DNA from: Massospora cicadina
Lineage: Eukaryota > Entomophthoromycota > Entomophthoromycetes > Entomophthorales > Entomophthoraceae
NCBI GenBank assembly: GCA_022478985.1
Contig: JAKSZP010006631.1
Span: 179,362-243,361 of the forward strand
Length of the DNA: 64,000 nt
Direction: 5' to 3'
Numbering within the stretch: position 1 is the stretch's first letter; each line of letters starts with the position of its first letter. This document shows positions 11,121-21,900 of this stretch, one piece after another. The position numbers were made by a program, and so were the translations under genes. The notes beneath the pieces are model-generated. The model had not been told where the DNA came from. It ran no database searches and saw nothing but the letters and a program-made list of their open reading frames with translations.

Positions 11121-11646
11121 AAGCTCCTCGCCCTCCCCCAAATTTGTTACCTTGATTGAAAATAAAGCTGCCAAAAGGCCACAAAGTTGTAGCTCTCACT
11201 CATTTCCCCGGGGTGGCGCCCCTTTGGCAAAAGTGAAGGGTAATTTTAGTCAGGGGGAGCATCCTCTCTGCTTAGACCGGGAAGTGTTCCCATTTCCCAA
11301 TAAAAAAGAGTCCAAAGAGGGAAGCTTTCCCTCTCATCTCACAGGGTGATCTCGCCAATGTGATAGACCAGCACTGAGTAACATCCATTCCTCTTTAGAT
11401 TTTCTCCTGTCCTCACATTCCCTTCACCGAATTAGTATGGCAAATTGAGTGAATTTGCACTTAATTAATTGGAAAATGCCACTCTCGTGAGCTAAAAAAT
11501 TCCATATGAAGTTGAAACCCAGAGTCCCTGAAATGAAGGTTCAAAAGCTGCAAACCCTTGGTAATGAAGCCCAATGGGCTCACACATTCATTAAATGTGG
11601 AATCAAGTGTCAAATCCTCAGCAAAAACACCAATGGCATTGGGTTT

Positions 11647-11659
11647 TTTGGAAAATGAT
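11647..11659. repeat. L3 target-site duplication, left copy
   Basis: TTTGGAAAATGAT occurs here and exactly at 13584-13596, on the two sides of L3. The aligned 5' LTR of E2 (near 5525) has only one related copy. This marks target-primed insertion. Confidence 0.85.
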
Positions 11660-11660
11660 T

Positions 11661-11700
11661 TTATTTTATTCAACCAAGGCAAGCCAACCATGGGACGGAC
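11661..11700 (-). other. LINE-type 3' tail of L3
   Basis: The minus strand ends GTCCGTCCCATGGTTGGC..GAATAAAATA next to the target duplication. L1 has GTCCGTCCCATGGTTGGC at 35443-35460. This is the probable recognition signal for the LINE reverse transcriptase. Confidence 0.75.
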
Positions 11701-11839
11701 AATAACAAGCTCTGATAAGCAAAATTTTTTATGAAACTAGAATTTAACAGCAAATTTGAGATGAGCGTATCACTCAACTGAACTAGAAAAAAATAAACAA
11801 AAATAAAATGATCCAACCATATGGGATGCATTAAACTGC

Positions 11840-13500
11840 TATGCGTCCATGGTGGTGGTGAGTAAGATTGGGAGGCTCATATTCCTCTTCCGTGTCAGAC
11901 TGTGTACAGCAGAGTGCTGAGAGCATGGGCTTGGATGCATCCAAAAATGAGGGTCAAGGTAGCAGAGTGGCTTGGGCAGCTCGAATCTAGCTATGAGGAG
12001 TGTGGCAATATTATTGGGTAGGGCTTTATCAGCCTTAAGGTAAACTTTGGGTAGCATGGTAAATATGGCGATATTATTGCTGGTAATGTGAGTCTTGGAG
12101 CCAAATTTTTCAACCATTGAAACTTTTTGTATTGCCTTGTGAGCAAATTGGTGGAATCAGAGGAATTCTTTTTTATGAACTTGTTGCATGGGAGGAAGTA
12201 CAGGGGCAGGTATCCCCTTTGCTAAAACAGCAACTGATTTTTCTACGGCCTTTCATAGGGGGGTGACAATCAGGGGGAGGCAACAGCCTCTTTGGTGATT
12301 AGTGACACTTCTGAATTCATCAGCATTAGAGCGTAAAGCATAGTACCAAGTTGGAAATTGAGCTGCATAATCTGTATTTAAGTAAATTTTGAGGCCTGAG
12401 GCCTTGACCAAATCAAGAAGTAAGGATTTCCCAAATCATTAACTTCATTCAAATAACCCAGGGTTTTTGGTTGAAAACAATAGGTCAATTGGCATACCGG
12501 TGTTTAGATTTGGTGGCTGGGTGGTTTTTTTTGAATTTAAAGGGGTCCATGATGGCTCATGACAAGTGGGAGTAGGAGTGGTGGGTTGATATGTAGGTTC
12601 CTTATTGGCTGAATCCATGGCAGTTACATCTAACATCTTGGGTGGATGGGAGGGATGATTGTGACCAATTTAAAAAATGTTTTTATGTCAGTAATGGGTG
12701 CATCATGGGGGGAGTCGAGCATGTGGGCTCCAGCTCAGGCTATGGTGGGGCAGTGCTGCTTTAAGTGTTCCAAGTCAAAATCAGATGGGCAGATCGTGCA
12801 TCCTTTGTCTACTCTGGCCAAGAAAGAGTGATCAGGGGAAAAGGGGACAACTGTGTGGGGGGAATTGAAATGACGATTTAGGTTGTTATTGAGCATATAG
12901 TTGCAAAGGCGCGAGGGCCTGAAAATCAGTTGGCTTCCTTGGGAACCACAAATTTCTAGAACGGGGTCAGAGCCATATTATGACAACCCAGCTATTAGTT
13001 CATTGTACTTAGTTTCAGGGGGTTGTGGGAGGAGAGGCCTGACATTGAACCACAAGAGTGGTGTCCTCAGTAAACTGGGTGCGAGTGGTTGGGATAGGGG
13101 GTCCCTGGAACACCAGGGAATGTTGGTTGCGATTACACAGCATCAGCTTTAACAAGTGAAGCCAAGGTCAAAGTATCCCTTGTAGGGGCGGAAGTCAATA
13201 AAAGCCCGTAGGCCGCATAAGCTCTAGGGATAATTTTTTTATTTGTCAATATAGGGAAACAAGTTGCAATATGTAACTTGGAAGCCAAATTGCATCTTGC
13301 TTCATGAGAGCACAATGGGGTTATGAGGTACTGCTTGGGAACGTGCAAGGTGGAGGGCGAGATCCTTGGAAGAACTTATCAACTAAAAACATTGGGGGCT
13401 GGTCAACCTAGTTTGAAAGTGTTTTTCCACTAGGGGGAAGATGCTAGGGGAGTTTTGCCACTGCCCCATAATGGAGCAGCAGGCGGTAGGGCTGAGGAAA
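11840..13500 (-). pseudogene. L3 ORF1-like protein with degenerate zinc knuckle
   Basis: Read on the minus strand from about 13500 downward. Recognisable blocks are YKGYFDLGF (near 13165-13190), AGLSYGSDPVLEICGSQG (near 12950-13000), and HSFLARVDKGCTICP followed by DFDLEHLKQHCP (about 12770-12830), where a C-x2-C-x4-H-x4-C knuckle has lost its second Cys (CPSD for CPxC). These blocks match L4 (SKGYFDLGF, GLSIYGADPILQF, HHFLAHVDNCRAICP). After the knuckle about 300 codons of unrecognised sequence follow to the 3' tail. L1 ORF1 has a comparable GLAIYG block and knuckle, so this is a LINE ORF1 relative, presumably an RNA-binding protein. Many stops. Confidence 0.68.
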
Positions 13501-13583
13501 TTGGGACTTTGCTGTTTGTTAATTTTCAGAGTTGTTTATTTCTTCTGTAATTTTTTAAATTCACTTGAACGTGATATCGAGTC

Positions 13584-13596
13584 TTTGGAAAATGAT
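13584..13596. repeat. L3 target-site duplication, right copy
   Basis: Exact copy of the 13-mer at 11647-11659. It lies at the 5' end of minus-strand L3. Confidence 0.85.
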
Positions 13597-14524
13597 GTCA
13601 TCTGTTCAATACCTGATTCAAAACATATGAAAACATTGCCCAATGGGCGTGTACTTCTTATTCAGAATGTGTTTAGTAACAAATCCTTGGTCAAAATCGC
13701 CAATAGCATTGGTCCATTGGACAATGTTGTAGCTGGTTCTGAACTCCCCTTGAAAACGTCAGGGTAAAGCCCAATGGGCATGAACTTTCAGCATCGCATG
13801 TTACCAATAGTTTGACTTCCACCTCTTAAAGATCAGAATCGTCATTATTGGCATCTTGCTTAACCAAACGAACGCCAAAGTGACTGGGTACGGGAAGTTT
13901 GGTATCCCAAACCTGTTTTGACCGTTTTGGACCATCCTATGTGGGGTGGCCTTGGGGAATTCCCATTTCCCGTCAGGCGAGATGCAGTCATGCTAGCCAT
14001 TTGAAATGCAGTGAAAGCTCAAGTTGGGCAGCCAAGGCTGAACTGACAACTTGGCCCTCCGCTGACTCCTTTGAAGTCAATTCAGATAGAATTTATTCTC
14101 CCCCACCCTTTAAAGTCCGCCAGGTTAGGTCAAATCTCGAGGGCCCCAATCCCATGTTTTTATAAGTTATTACCCAAATTGATCATCTGATTAAATAGTC
14201 GTAACACACTGAAAAATTTGACAGTTGATTTTTTAAATTTACTTTTATAAAAAATTTCCACAAAGATATAAATCTTTGATTTATTTTAAATTCTTTCTTG
14301 CCAAACTCCCTGCGGTAAGGCACTAGGTCTGGAGTTTTAACAGCCTAGTTTGTTGACAGGTTCCTTCTTAAATTTTTATCTCACTGATGCTTAATTGACA
14401 AAAATCTCCTCATAAAAGACAACATCATCTTAGTTTTGTCTATGCCATTCTGGCTTGCCTTTTTGGGTGCTTCTGCATCCCAACTGTCAGGACAGTCTAA
14501 ACTTTCTATGCTGTCTCCCTGACA

Positions 14525-14529
14525 CTTAT
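14525..14529. repeat. E2 target-site duplication, right copy (CTTAT)
   Basis: Identical to 5120-5124. Confidence 0.75.
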
Positions 14530-15891
14530 AACTTGTTTACCATAAATATAGTTCACCACACCATTTTGACAGTCATATCTGATCTTCATACCATCTCTAT
14601 GGAGCACAGATCGCCCAATAGGTGGAAAATAACTAAGATCTCACCAAATTGAAGCGCTGAAATTTATTTAAATAAAATTCTCCATTAAAAAGGGTCAGAA
14701 ATTGCTTACTGCTTTCCATACCAGAAAGAATTTACTTTTTTCATATGGTGCACTTTGGACTTAAGAATATGCCTAAACCTTCAACGTCATATTGTAATAG
14801 CATTAGGAGAGCTGTTAGTTCATGTGCTGTGGCCTATATGGACGATATGCTGGTTTTTCTTCAGGTGTATCATGAGATTCACTTGCAGCAGGTGGTTGAA
14901 CACTTAAGAGTGGCTAACTTGATGCTAAAGATTATTAAGCACAAAATTTTAAGTCACAGGTCACCTTCTTGGACACCATTGTGCTTGATATAAGTCATAT
15001 TATCACTATGTTTAAGGAGAAGGCTGTTGGCAAATAGCTTTACCAGCCTTGGGTAAAGAAGAAAGAAGCTTTTTGGGGACATTCACCTTTAAGAAGTTTA
15101 CTCTAGCCTGTTAAAGGTTGTCGCACCTTCCTATAAGGCCAGTGGCATTGAATCCATCAATGGTCAACTACACTAGAAGACGCATTTCATTCCAGGAATT
15201 GCACCTTGATTTCTAAATATGTACTTAGTCGTGTAGATCAAAACAAGGAGCTTATAGTGGCCAGCAACGCTTTCAACTTCTTTGTCACTGCTGCTCTATT
15301 AAAAGTAGGAACATAATGAGTTGATCATCCAGTAAGCTATTTTCCCACAAGATGTCCCTGACTGAGTAAAACACACTATATAACAATGACTATTGTTAGT
15401 GGTGGCTGCGTTGACTTACTGGCTCCAACATCTTCATGGTTCCTATGATATTCTAGGCACATAATTAATCTTGCATTGCTGTACTACTGCGCTCATGTCC
15501 TAACCCACGCTAACCATTGGCATGAGACCCTTGACAGTTTGTGTTTTCTTATGAGTTTACTTTAGGCAAGGAAAATGGTTTAGCTGATGGCTTAAGTCAT
15601 ATCCTGGCCTTAACATCTGAACGCTAGGAAGTTAAACTCCATAAACGCTCAACTGATGATTTCTCCAATTTAATATTAGACCTAACCAGAACTCCTGTAA
15701 GGAACCAGCTTTGAGGTGACTTTTATTATAAAATTACTTATAAAAGACTGGAAATTAAAATCTAGGTTCCTAGTCTTTGGTACTCCACCATGATAACTTT
15801 TGCGAGGTGTACAAGAGAAGAGTAGCGTCTTAACTGAATTCTGAAACAATTGAGAATTTTGTACAGTACTATATATCCTAAAAGGGAAAGG
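14530..15891 (+). pseudogene. Relic K, piece 2: RT palm with YMDD and RNase H
   Basis: From about 14645 the plus strand gives 'IKKGQKLLTAFHTRKN', then 'VAYMDDMLVFL' with an intact catalytic YMDD at 14835-14846, then 'VVEHLRVANLMLKI' and 'SQVTFLDTIV' (thumb). From about 15240 'ELIVASNAFNFFVTAALLK' marks RNase H, its first Asp replaced by Asn. The part up to about 14645 is unassigned (see 4361-5119). This continues the RT begun at 4192-4360. E3 cuts it at 15892. Numerous stops make it a fossil. The subfamily looks close to E2 from the similar RT start. Confidence 0.7.
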
Positions 15892-16518
15892 TGTCAGGGA
15901 CTGGTATAGTGCTGACCCATTTGGGGGTAGCTAACCATGAGCTAGCAAAACCAAGGGGTTGTGCGAGTAAGACAAGGATGCTAGAGGAACCCAGGTATAT
16001 GAATGGCTGGGTATATTAATATGGGAGTTGCTTAAAAATATAGTTTAAGAGGGATAGAGTGGAATAGAGTTTCTTGTAGGTTGGGGTTGTAGATCGAAAA
16101 TTGATTCCACATCAATAAATACCTTTAATAATGTTTTTATAAAGACATATCTTTATTTACCGTGAAGATTAACCATATGAATGTTTTATCTTTATATCAC
16201 ATCTAACTTCCTGGACTTACCTAAACTTAATTGATTTTGAAACAACGCCCTACTTTTCTTTAGAGCTTATGGGATTGAAAATTGTATAAGTTTAAAAAAG
16301 ACAACGGGGTTCATCTCAGTCTTATTGTAAATACGTTTTGTGCGATTGATTTAGTATTATAGTAATTAAGGTAGTTTGAGAGATTATATGAACATTTTTA
16401 CTACAATTATTCATTTGATATGCAATTAATAGATCTAACTTCAGCACATATCCTCTTGATCTGATGGGTGATATCTGTAATATCAGGAATTTCACTAATG
16501 TTAGGATTTACCCTGACA
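15892..16518 (-). repeat. E3 3' LTR (627 bp)
   Basis: On the minus strand it starts TGTCAGGGTAAATCC at 16518 and ends CCCTGACA at 15892. GAAGGATGA directly upstream on that strand is the likely polypurine tract; such purine-rich GGATGA-TGTCA junctions are common in fungal chromoviruses. It aligns end to end with 29068-29693. Confidence 0.82.
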
Positions 16519-16559
16519 TCATCCTTCGCCAGGGCTGAATCTATCTGCAAGGCCTTCTT

Positions 16560-16624
16560 CTTCAATTTCTTTACCAGCTTGCCTGCAATTTTAAGTATTT
16601 CTCTGGCTCCCAAGTGCTTTCATT
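16560..16624 (-). pseudogene. E3 chromodomain, second half
   Basis: The minus strand reads NESTWEPEKYLK (from 16624 downward), then 'NCRQAGKEIEEE' in a shifted frame. This matches the 'ENTWEPxENLxNCxELVxEF' half of a chromodomain. The first half lies at 18528-18600, on the other side of L4. Confidence 0.7.
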
Positions 16625-16667
16625 TTTAGAACTAGTTGTGCCCAACCCAAAAAGAAGAGCCGCCACA

Positions 16668-16694
16668 CATCTTTATTTGCAAATGGGCCAAACA
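16668..16694 (-). other. LINE-type 3' tail of L4
   Basis: The minus strand reads GTTTGGCCCATTTGC then AAATAAAGATG. Compare S1 at 44556-44580: GGTTGGCCCACCTC then AAATAAAATAT. Confidence 0.6.
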
Positions 16695-16719
16695 AAGGGA
16701 TTATTAGAAATTAATAAAC

Positions 16720-18430
16720 CTAATAAGGTACCTTAAATAACAGCCTAGGAAGCCATATCAAAGGTGAGGAACCTTGGGGGAAACTTTTGTACAGCGCCTG
16801 CTTTAGCTGGCGGACCATGGCGGATAACTTTGGGGTGGGAGCATCAACAACTTGTGTCATATGGAGGTATAATTGTGGGTTTTCTTCATTGTTGAGGCCG
16901 ACAGTGTCCATTGCCTCAATATTTTGAGCAAGTTTAGTGAAAGTTATGAGAGCAGGCACACAAGTGAATGACTTGATGCACCAGCAGGTTTTAGGATTTT
17001 TGGGATCAAAAAGAGAAGTTTTTGCTGCATAGATTAAAGCGCAGCTCACACCAAAAGCAAGCTCCACTATTCCATACTTCGCATCTTCCTCAAAATTATG
17101 GAAATATTGTGGATAGGAATACCCCAACTTGGAGCTCCATCGCCCCATGAAGTTACTGGTGAAGTAGGGTGTTGGCAGGGGCAGCTGCAGCCTCAATACC
17201 ATTTTACTAACATTTTTGTAAATTGGAAAACCTTTTTGAGGGTGAAGATGATGGAGACGTGAATTAGGAGGGTCAACAAAGAAATCCTCAAAAGCAAAAT
17301 ATGGTATCCCATGGTACAGCTATTTTTCCTCATCAATCCATTTGAGAGCCTCAAGTGGATTGGATTCAGCCAGCACTGGGACAGCAACCATAACTGTGGT
17401 AATGGCAAGAGCTGACTGTCCACGTGTTATTGACCAAGGCAGCTCAGCTGAAACTGGTTAAGCCATCAACTCAGGATTCCATAATCTGGTCAAATTGTTT
17501 AAAGTTTTTAGAATTTTCTAAATTTTGATTGGCTGCCACCTTGTAAGCGGCGCCAGAGTTTTCTGAGGTTAAAGTTTAGAGAATTGAGCTCCATTTAAAA
17601 TTGTGCCAAACTGACCTCTGATGCAACGAAGGAGGGAGGAGTGGCAGAAGTAGTGGAGGCGGAAGCCATAGGGCACTTGCACTTTGAGTGATTAAGCTTG
17701 AAGCACAAGGGGCAAATGGCGCGGCAATTATCAACATGAGCCAAGAAATGGTGACCAGGGGTGGATCTGATCACTGTGCGAGGGGGAATTGTAAGTTGAG
17801 TGTCACAATGGAATGGGCGGATCCTCACAAGGACACATGACCCTGAAAAACAATTTACTCCATTTGTAACTATGAATTGCAATATGGGGTCTGCGCCATA
17901 GATGGACAAACCCTCCATGAGCTTATGGCAGAGGCATTCTGGAAAAGGTGGGAGGGCAACCTGGCAAACTGGACCACCAAAGTGGCCTCAGACAGAAGTT
18001 GGGTGTGAATGGTGGGAAGGGGAATATTTTTAAAATTATCAGCAGCTTAGATGCTAGCATTGCATCAGCCTCAGAACAGAAGCCAAGGTCGAAATACCCC
18101 TTAGATGGGAGGAAATAAATGAAGCCAGCAGGTTCAAATACCACCATGGCCATATCAATGATGGCCACACTTGCATATGAGAAGAGGTTCCTTTAATTGC
18201 CCTGAAGGCTGAAATTCAAATTTCTCCATGGGAGCACCAAAGGGATCTGAAGCAGCTCCTGGGAACTTGTAAGGTGATAGGCCAAGTCCTGAGGGGGGAC
18301 ATAACGCCCAATAGCATTGGGGGGGCTAGAAGAGCCATCCTGGGCACACTTCAGTGTCAGCTGAAATATGCCAAATGACGGCGCACCACCATCAAGCTGG
18401 GGCAGCAGGCGTCAGAAGCATTGACGTTCA
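16720..18430 (-). pseudogene. L4 ORF1-like protein with intact CCHC knuckle
   Basis: Read from about 18430 downward on the minus strand. Blocks: PSKGYFDLGFCSEADA (about 18060-18110), MEGLSIYGADPILQF (17918 downward), GHHFLAHVDNCRAICP and the knuckle CPLCFKLNHSKCKC (about 17665-17710), a perfect C-x2-C-x4-H-x4-C. A C-terminal stretch of some 160 codons is open at 17202-16720 (with FGVSCALIYAAKTSLFDPK and similar) and matches no family I know. The GLSIYG block and knuckle parallel LINE L1 ORF1 (GLAIYG, CTHCDVFGH), so I call it an ORF1 relative. In the family ORF1p coats the RNA. Three stops and two frame changes occur before 17202. Confidence 0.65.
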
Positions 18431-18527
18431 TAATTATACGCTTAATTGAACAGCTATTTTTTGTATATTTATTTATAGAATTGGCTTCAATCTTTTGTCA
18501 AAACAAAAGAGAGTTCCTCCCTGTGAT

Positions 18528-18600
18528 CTCTTCTGCAGGATATCCAGTTCACTTAACTAGGTATTGCACTTTACCATGATCTATTCGTCTCCCTTTAATA
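18528..18600 (-). pseudogene. E3 chromodomain, first half
   Basis: The minus strand reads VQYLVK, a stop, then TGYPAEE. The family has YLVKWxGYPxEE; the Trp codon TGG has become TGA. L4 begins directly after. The second half is at 16560-16624. Confidence 0.72.
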
Positions 18601-19985
18601 AAAACACTCTCATAAAAAGGACATAGACTTTTTTATGCGGTGGTGCTATCTCTTTGACTTTCTAGTTGGTAGGGAACTTCATTCTTTTTTGCAAAAGGGA
18701 AATTGGGATAAATTGTTATTTTTCCAAACTTTAGCCAATTCAAGATGGTAAGCCACCTTTACTATAATTTCTATGACTTCTATATGGTCCTAATCGCCAA
18801 TGAGCAAGTTTCTGACATGGTACATACAAAGGAATATTGCGAGCATCCAGGTAAACTGGCCGCCTACTTCCTATACCTTACAGGCCCACGCTTCTTATCC
18901 ACAAAGTCTTTATAAGTATGTACTACTCAGTCCAAATTTGCCAAGCAATGTGCATGTGTTTTATGAATGTTTCTTAAAAACTCTCCCAAGGGGTTGTCTG
19001 CTTCAACAGATGGCAACTGAAACCAGTTCAGACATTCCCATATCTAGCTTTAAGTGGTGACGTTCCAGTGGAGTAATGATCTATACTGCTATAACAGAAC
19101 TGGGCTATAGGCAACAAATAAACTCAGATATCCTGCTATACATAAGCATAGCATCTTAAGTACTGCTCCAGCACCTTATTAACTCTCTCAGTCTTTCCAT
19201 CAGTCTGTGGAATGTATGCGGTGGATAAACATCTCTTGATTTTAAGGTCTACAAAGAGCTGTTTTAAAAGTTTGATGTGAATTAAAGAAAACTATCTGAA
19301 ACCATCTTCTAGAGAGTACCATGATTCAGGAATAAATTTCTCAAAAACAGACGAGCTATCTCTTTAGCCGTGACATTGGTAGTAGTTGGGATAAAATAAG
19401 ACATTTTAATGAATCTATCTACCACCACCAATGCTGAATTAAATCCTTGGAAACGGGGTAGCTCAACTATAAAATCCGTAGATATTGACTCCCATGGCAT
19501 TGTGCGATTGATGATAGTTGTAAATAGCAACCAGTAAGTCCTCTACGTTTTTTGGTGCCCCCACAAAACTCTCATTCTGAGGCTTATTTCTAAAACGTCC
19601 CCTATAAGACCAGACCATTGGTAAGTTCGTTTAATTAATTGGATCATCTTATTATTTCCAGGGTGTCCTCCATGCTTACATCACGATTCTTTTGCATGAC
19701 ATCCAATTTTAAAGGCCCTTCTGGTACATAAGAACAACCTTTGCAGAATACAGACTGAATCTTCAACGAATAACCCTTTTTGTACCACATAGTGTTTAAG
19801 TTTTAATGGGATCTTTCTTCACATTCTGACAGAAAGCATCATTATTTTGAGCATCCAAAATCTCATCTTCAAGGCCCACTAGTACAAGAGGAGATAATAA
19901 TGCAGCGGGATCCTTAGCCTTCAAACGCATCTGTGCATTAAACTCAGTAACTTTCCCCTCTTCAGAATCATGTCTGGACGACGTC
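18601..19985 (-). pseudogene. E3 integrase
   Basis: On the minus strand the zinc domain appears around 19760-19590 (HGGHPGNNKMIQLIKRTYQW then SGL). The core follows at 19530-19309, reading ESISTDFIVELPRFQG with the first catalytic Asp, then 'LVVVDRFIKMSYFIPTT'. Next comes an eroded 'MVSDxxxxFTSNF' and '[10 protein letters not shown]' carrying the catalytic Glu region. 'YLLPIAQFCYSSI' and 'STGTSPLKARYG' follow at about 19080-19010. The C-terminal part leads to the chromodomain near 18600. The enzyme integrates cDNA. The core is among the better preserved pieces in E3, but stops interrupt it in several places. Confidence 0.78.
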
Positions 19986-20135
19986 TTAAAGAATCTGGTA
20001 CCACATTAATTTTACCAGGTTTGTAACGAATGTCCATTCATATCTGCCAAAGTAAGTGCCCATCATTCCTGACGCTGGTTCAATTGCCGTGGGGTCTAAA
20101 AAGTAAGTCAAGCTTTTATGGTCTGTTAAACCTTT
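19986..20135 (-). pseudogene. E3 RNase H, C-terminal half
   Basis: The minus strand reads KGLTDHKSLTYFLDP (from about 20140 downward), then 'GTYFGRYEWTFV'. This matches the 'LTDHKSLxYFxxP...ARWAxxLSRFEW' end of gypsy RNase H. The first half is at 26668-27000, across E4. Catalytic TDH is kept. Confidence 0.75.
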
Positions 20136-20140
20136 CACTG
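20136..20140. repeat. E4 target-site duplication, left copy (CACTG)
   Basis: CACTG is repeated at 26663-26667 on the other side of E4, and the E3 RNase H reading resumes across it. Confidence 0.8.
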
Positions 20141-20890
20141 TGTTGGATTTTTGGCTTGGAAATTGGCTCGCTGGTGCTTGCTGCCTTAAATCCAACAATA
20201 TAAATCAGGAGCAACAATCACCTTAGTTAGGAAATAATAAAAAATAAGAAATTGTTAAAGAGTTTAAATTTATATTCTTTAATAAGCACTACGCGGTGGT
20301 AAAAGAGATTATATTTTAATAAATTTAACAGGCGCTTAAAACGCCAAGGCTCAACATTTGTACGGATTGGGAATTTTGAATTTGGAAATATGTGATTCTA
20401 GTCTATCGAAGCTCCAAAAACTTGCTTCCTTTAGGCTGAATGAATAAATCTGGGATTATTTTGGGTCAATATGTACCTATGGGATAACAACTTGGTATAT
20501 CCTAGCTAACCCCCTTTTGCTAAAAATATTGCACCTTGGGGGACCCTGGGCATGCCTATAAAAGGAATGGTCCCCACATAGGTGCTTGAATGGGATTAGA
20601 TGAGGCTGGAAAACCTTTTGATGGGTGCCCTGGAATAGGCCGTGAGATCAGAAAAATCCGATTTCACAACTTTTTGCTATTTACCCAATTGGATTTTTTT
20701 ATAGTGTTGCCCCAATTTCTAGAGATTCACCAAGAGTTGGCCAGGGTCTTTTGGCTGACAAAATCGATATTATCAATAAAATTATTTTCTACATTATTGC
20801 GAACTTGTAAATGTCTGACATTCCCTCTTTTCAGCCAAGTTACACCCACAACATACTTATTTCAAGCCCTGGGAGGCAAAATGTCTGACA
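20141..20890 (-). repeat. E4 3' LTR (750 bp)
   Basis: On the minus strand it starts TGTCAGACATTTTGCC at 20890 and ends AAAAATCCAACA at 20141. GATGGGGGTAA just upstream on that strand is a good polypurine tract. The LTR aligns along its length with 25920-26662. The stretch 20528-20600 is strikingly conserved and includes TATAAAA on the plus strand (20557-20563), opposite to the element's own direction. Confidence 0.85.
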
Positions 20891-21900
20891 TTACCCCCAT
20901 CAAGAATTTTGGGGGATGATATGGCCAAAGGAAGCGGTTATGATCTCAGTTGATGGTGAGTCCAGAAGCGAGGTATTTGATAGAATACTCATACCCTCAA
21001 TTGTATGTAATTGAAAAAGGCCCTTCCAAGAAGAGCCAAGCTTTTTAACTTCTTAGGTAGATTCTGTTTTGGTAATTTATTACTAGGTCAGATCCTTGGA
21101 AGAAAGGAAGAGGATTCCTGAGCTCATTAGCAACTTGGTTTTCTTTGGCAACAGTCTTTGCTAAATTAGTCATGGCCTCTACCTGTAATTTGATGAGGTG
21201 TTGAGCCAACTTTTCATGGCTTTTTTAGATCAGTCCGATAAGAGAAAATATCCTTGGCTACTAATGCTGGCAACCCAGGTTCTTGCTCATATAACACCCG
21301 GAAAGGGGACATCATGAGGATGAAATGGTAGCTAATTTTGTAGGCCATGAGGGCAATGGGCAAGTAGAGATCCCAGTGGAGAGGGTCTGAAGTGGCCATT
21401 TTATGTAAAATAGAGACCAGACCCATTAAACCTTTTTTACCTCCCCATTTGTGGATGAGTTATAGGGAGCTGAGAAGATTTATTGAGCTCCCATAGAAGT
21501 GGCGAGGAGCTTTACCACTACCAAAGTAAAATTTTTGTTGTTGTCACATAGTAGGGCCTGGGGGCACCCATGCCAGTGAAGATGTACTGGTGTAAGAAGG
21601 TAGTCATAGCATTATAAGTCTGATTGGGAAGAGCCACGGCTTCAAGCCACTTGGTGAAATGAACAATACCATCCAAGATATACCGGTTTCCACCTGTAGT
21701 TTGAGGGATAGGACCTATCACGTCCAAAATTATAATGTGGAAGGGTTGGTGGGGCATCGTAGGTTGATACTGATATTGGGTCTTTAAGATGGTTTGTTTC
21801 TTACAGGTCATGCATGCATATAAGACATAGGTTATGGTCTCCATGATACCCTCCAGATAGTACCACTCTTTTATCCACTAAAAGATTTTGCGTACTATGC
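20891..21900 (-). pseudogene. E4 integrase
   Basis: Read from 21900 downward on the minus strand. The zinc domain end gives 'CMTCKKQTILKTQYQ' (CxxC). The core shows 'IIILDVIGPIPQTTGG' with the first catalytic Asp near 21740 and 'VHFTKWLEAVALPNQ'. Then come an eroded second-Asp segment and 'PYNSSTNGEVKKV', the 'PYHPQTNGQVER' block with the catalytic Glu retained. 'WDLYLPIALMAYKISYH' (about 21350) and a C-terminal region follow to the polypurine tract at 20891. Two open stretches, 21518-21844 and 21214-21426, cover most of it. No chromodomain. Confidence 0.78.

Larger units (their letters stand above)
11660..13583 (-). mobile_element. L3: ORF1-only LINE-related element (1,924 bp)
   Basis: L3 is bounded by an exact 13-bp duplication. 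On the minus strand it has a 5' leader, an ORF1-like region with a degenerate zinc knuckle, a C-terminal region, and an AT-rich 3' end. The 3' end (11661-11700 on the plus strand) reads on the minus strand GTCCGTCCCATGGTTGGC then CTTGCC, then TTGGTTGAATAAAATA. That tail is shared with full-length LINEs L1 and L2. No endonuclease or RT is present between ORF1 and the tail. Either ORF2 was deleted or the element is a naturally ORF1-only derivative. L4 has the same architecture and about the same length. Confidence 0.78.
5125..14524 (+). mobile_element. E2: chromovirus-like Ty3/gypsy element with L3 nested in its 3' LTR
   Basis: E2 has direct LTRs at 5125-6737 and 11239-14524 and the exact 5-bp duplication CTTAT on both sides. 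The interior reads on the plus strand: gag region, protease, RT, RNase H, integrase and a C-terminal chromodomain, the Ty3/gypsy order of chromoviruses. It is inserted in relic K. Its 3' LTR contains L3, so L3 is younger. Catalytic Asp codons of RT and RNase H have become Asn and there are many stops, so the copy is dead. No TGG primer site is visible after the 5' LTR (it reads TAATTGACCATCCC). Confidence 0.88.
11239..14524 (+). repeat. E2 3' LTR, interrupted by L3
   Basis: It starts around GGTAATTTTAGTCAG (the 5' copy has TGTAAGTCTTAG) and ends CTCCCTGACA at 14524. The purine-rich AAAGTGAAG just upstream is the likely polypurine tract. L3 (11660-13583) divides it, flanked by a duplicated 13-mer. 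Outside L3 it aligns with the 5' LTR, but it lacks the segment 6246-6508. Confidence 0.83.
16625..18527 (-). mobile_element. L4: second ORF1-only LINE-related element, inserted in a chromodomain
   Basis: The limits are set by where the E3 chromodomain stops (18528) and resumes (16624), giving about 1.9 kb, close to L3. On the minus strand it has a leader, ORF1 with an intact zinc knuckle, a long C-terminal region, and a tail GTTTGGCCCATTTGCAAATA at about 16674-16693 that resembles the tails of S1, L2 and L3. Up to 45 further bases separate the tail from E3 sequence, so the exact 3' end is uncertain and I see no clear target duplication. No endonuclease or RT is present. Confidence 0.68.

Noticed and set aside
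13441..13767. 108-codon plus-strand open frame
   Set aside because: It crosses the L3 boundary and its target duplication at 13584-13596, joining L3 antisense sequence to LTR sequence. It shows no domain.
15880..15891. AAAAGGGAAAGG before the LTR at 15892 as a plus-strand polypurine tract
   Set aside because: The LTR pair encloses minus-strand coding regions, and GAAGGATGA lies at the correct minus-strand position. The plus-strand run is part of relic K and overlaps the AAAGG target duplication.
20590..20919. 109-codon plus-strand open frame near TATAAAA
   Set aside because: It lies mostly in the E4 3' LTR, is broken in the 5' LTR, and shows no domain.
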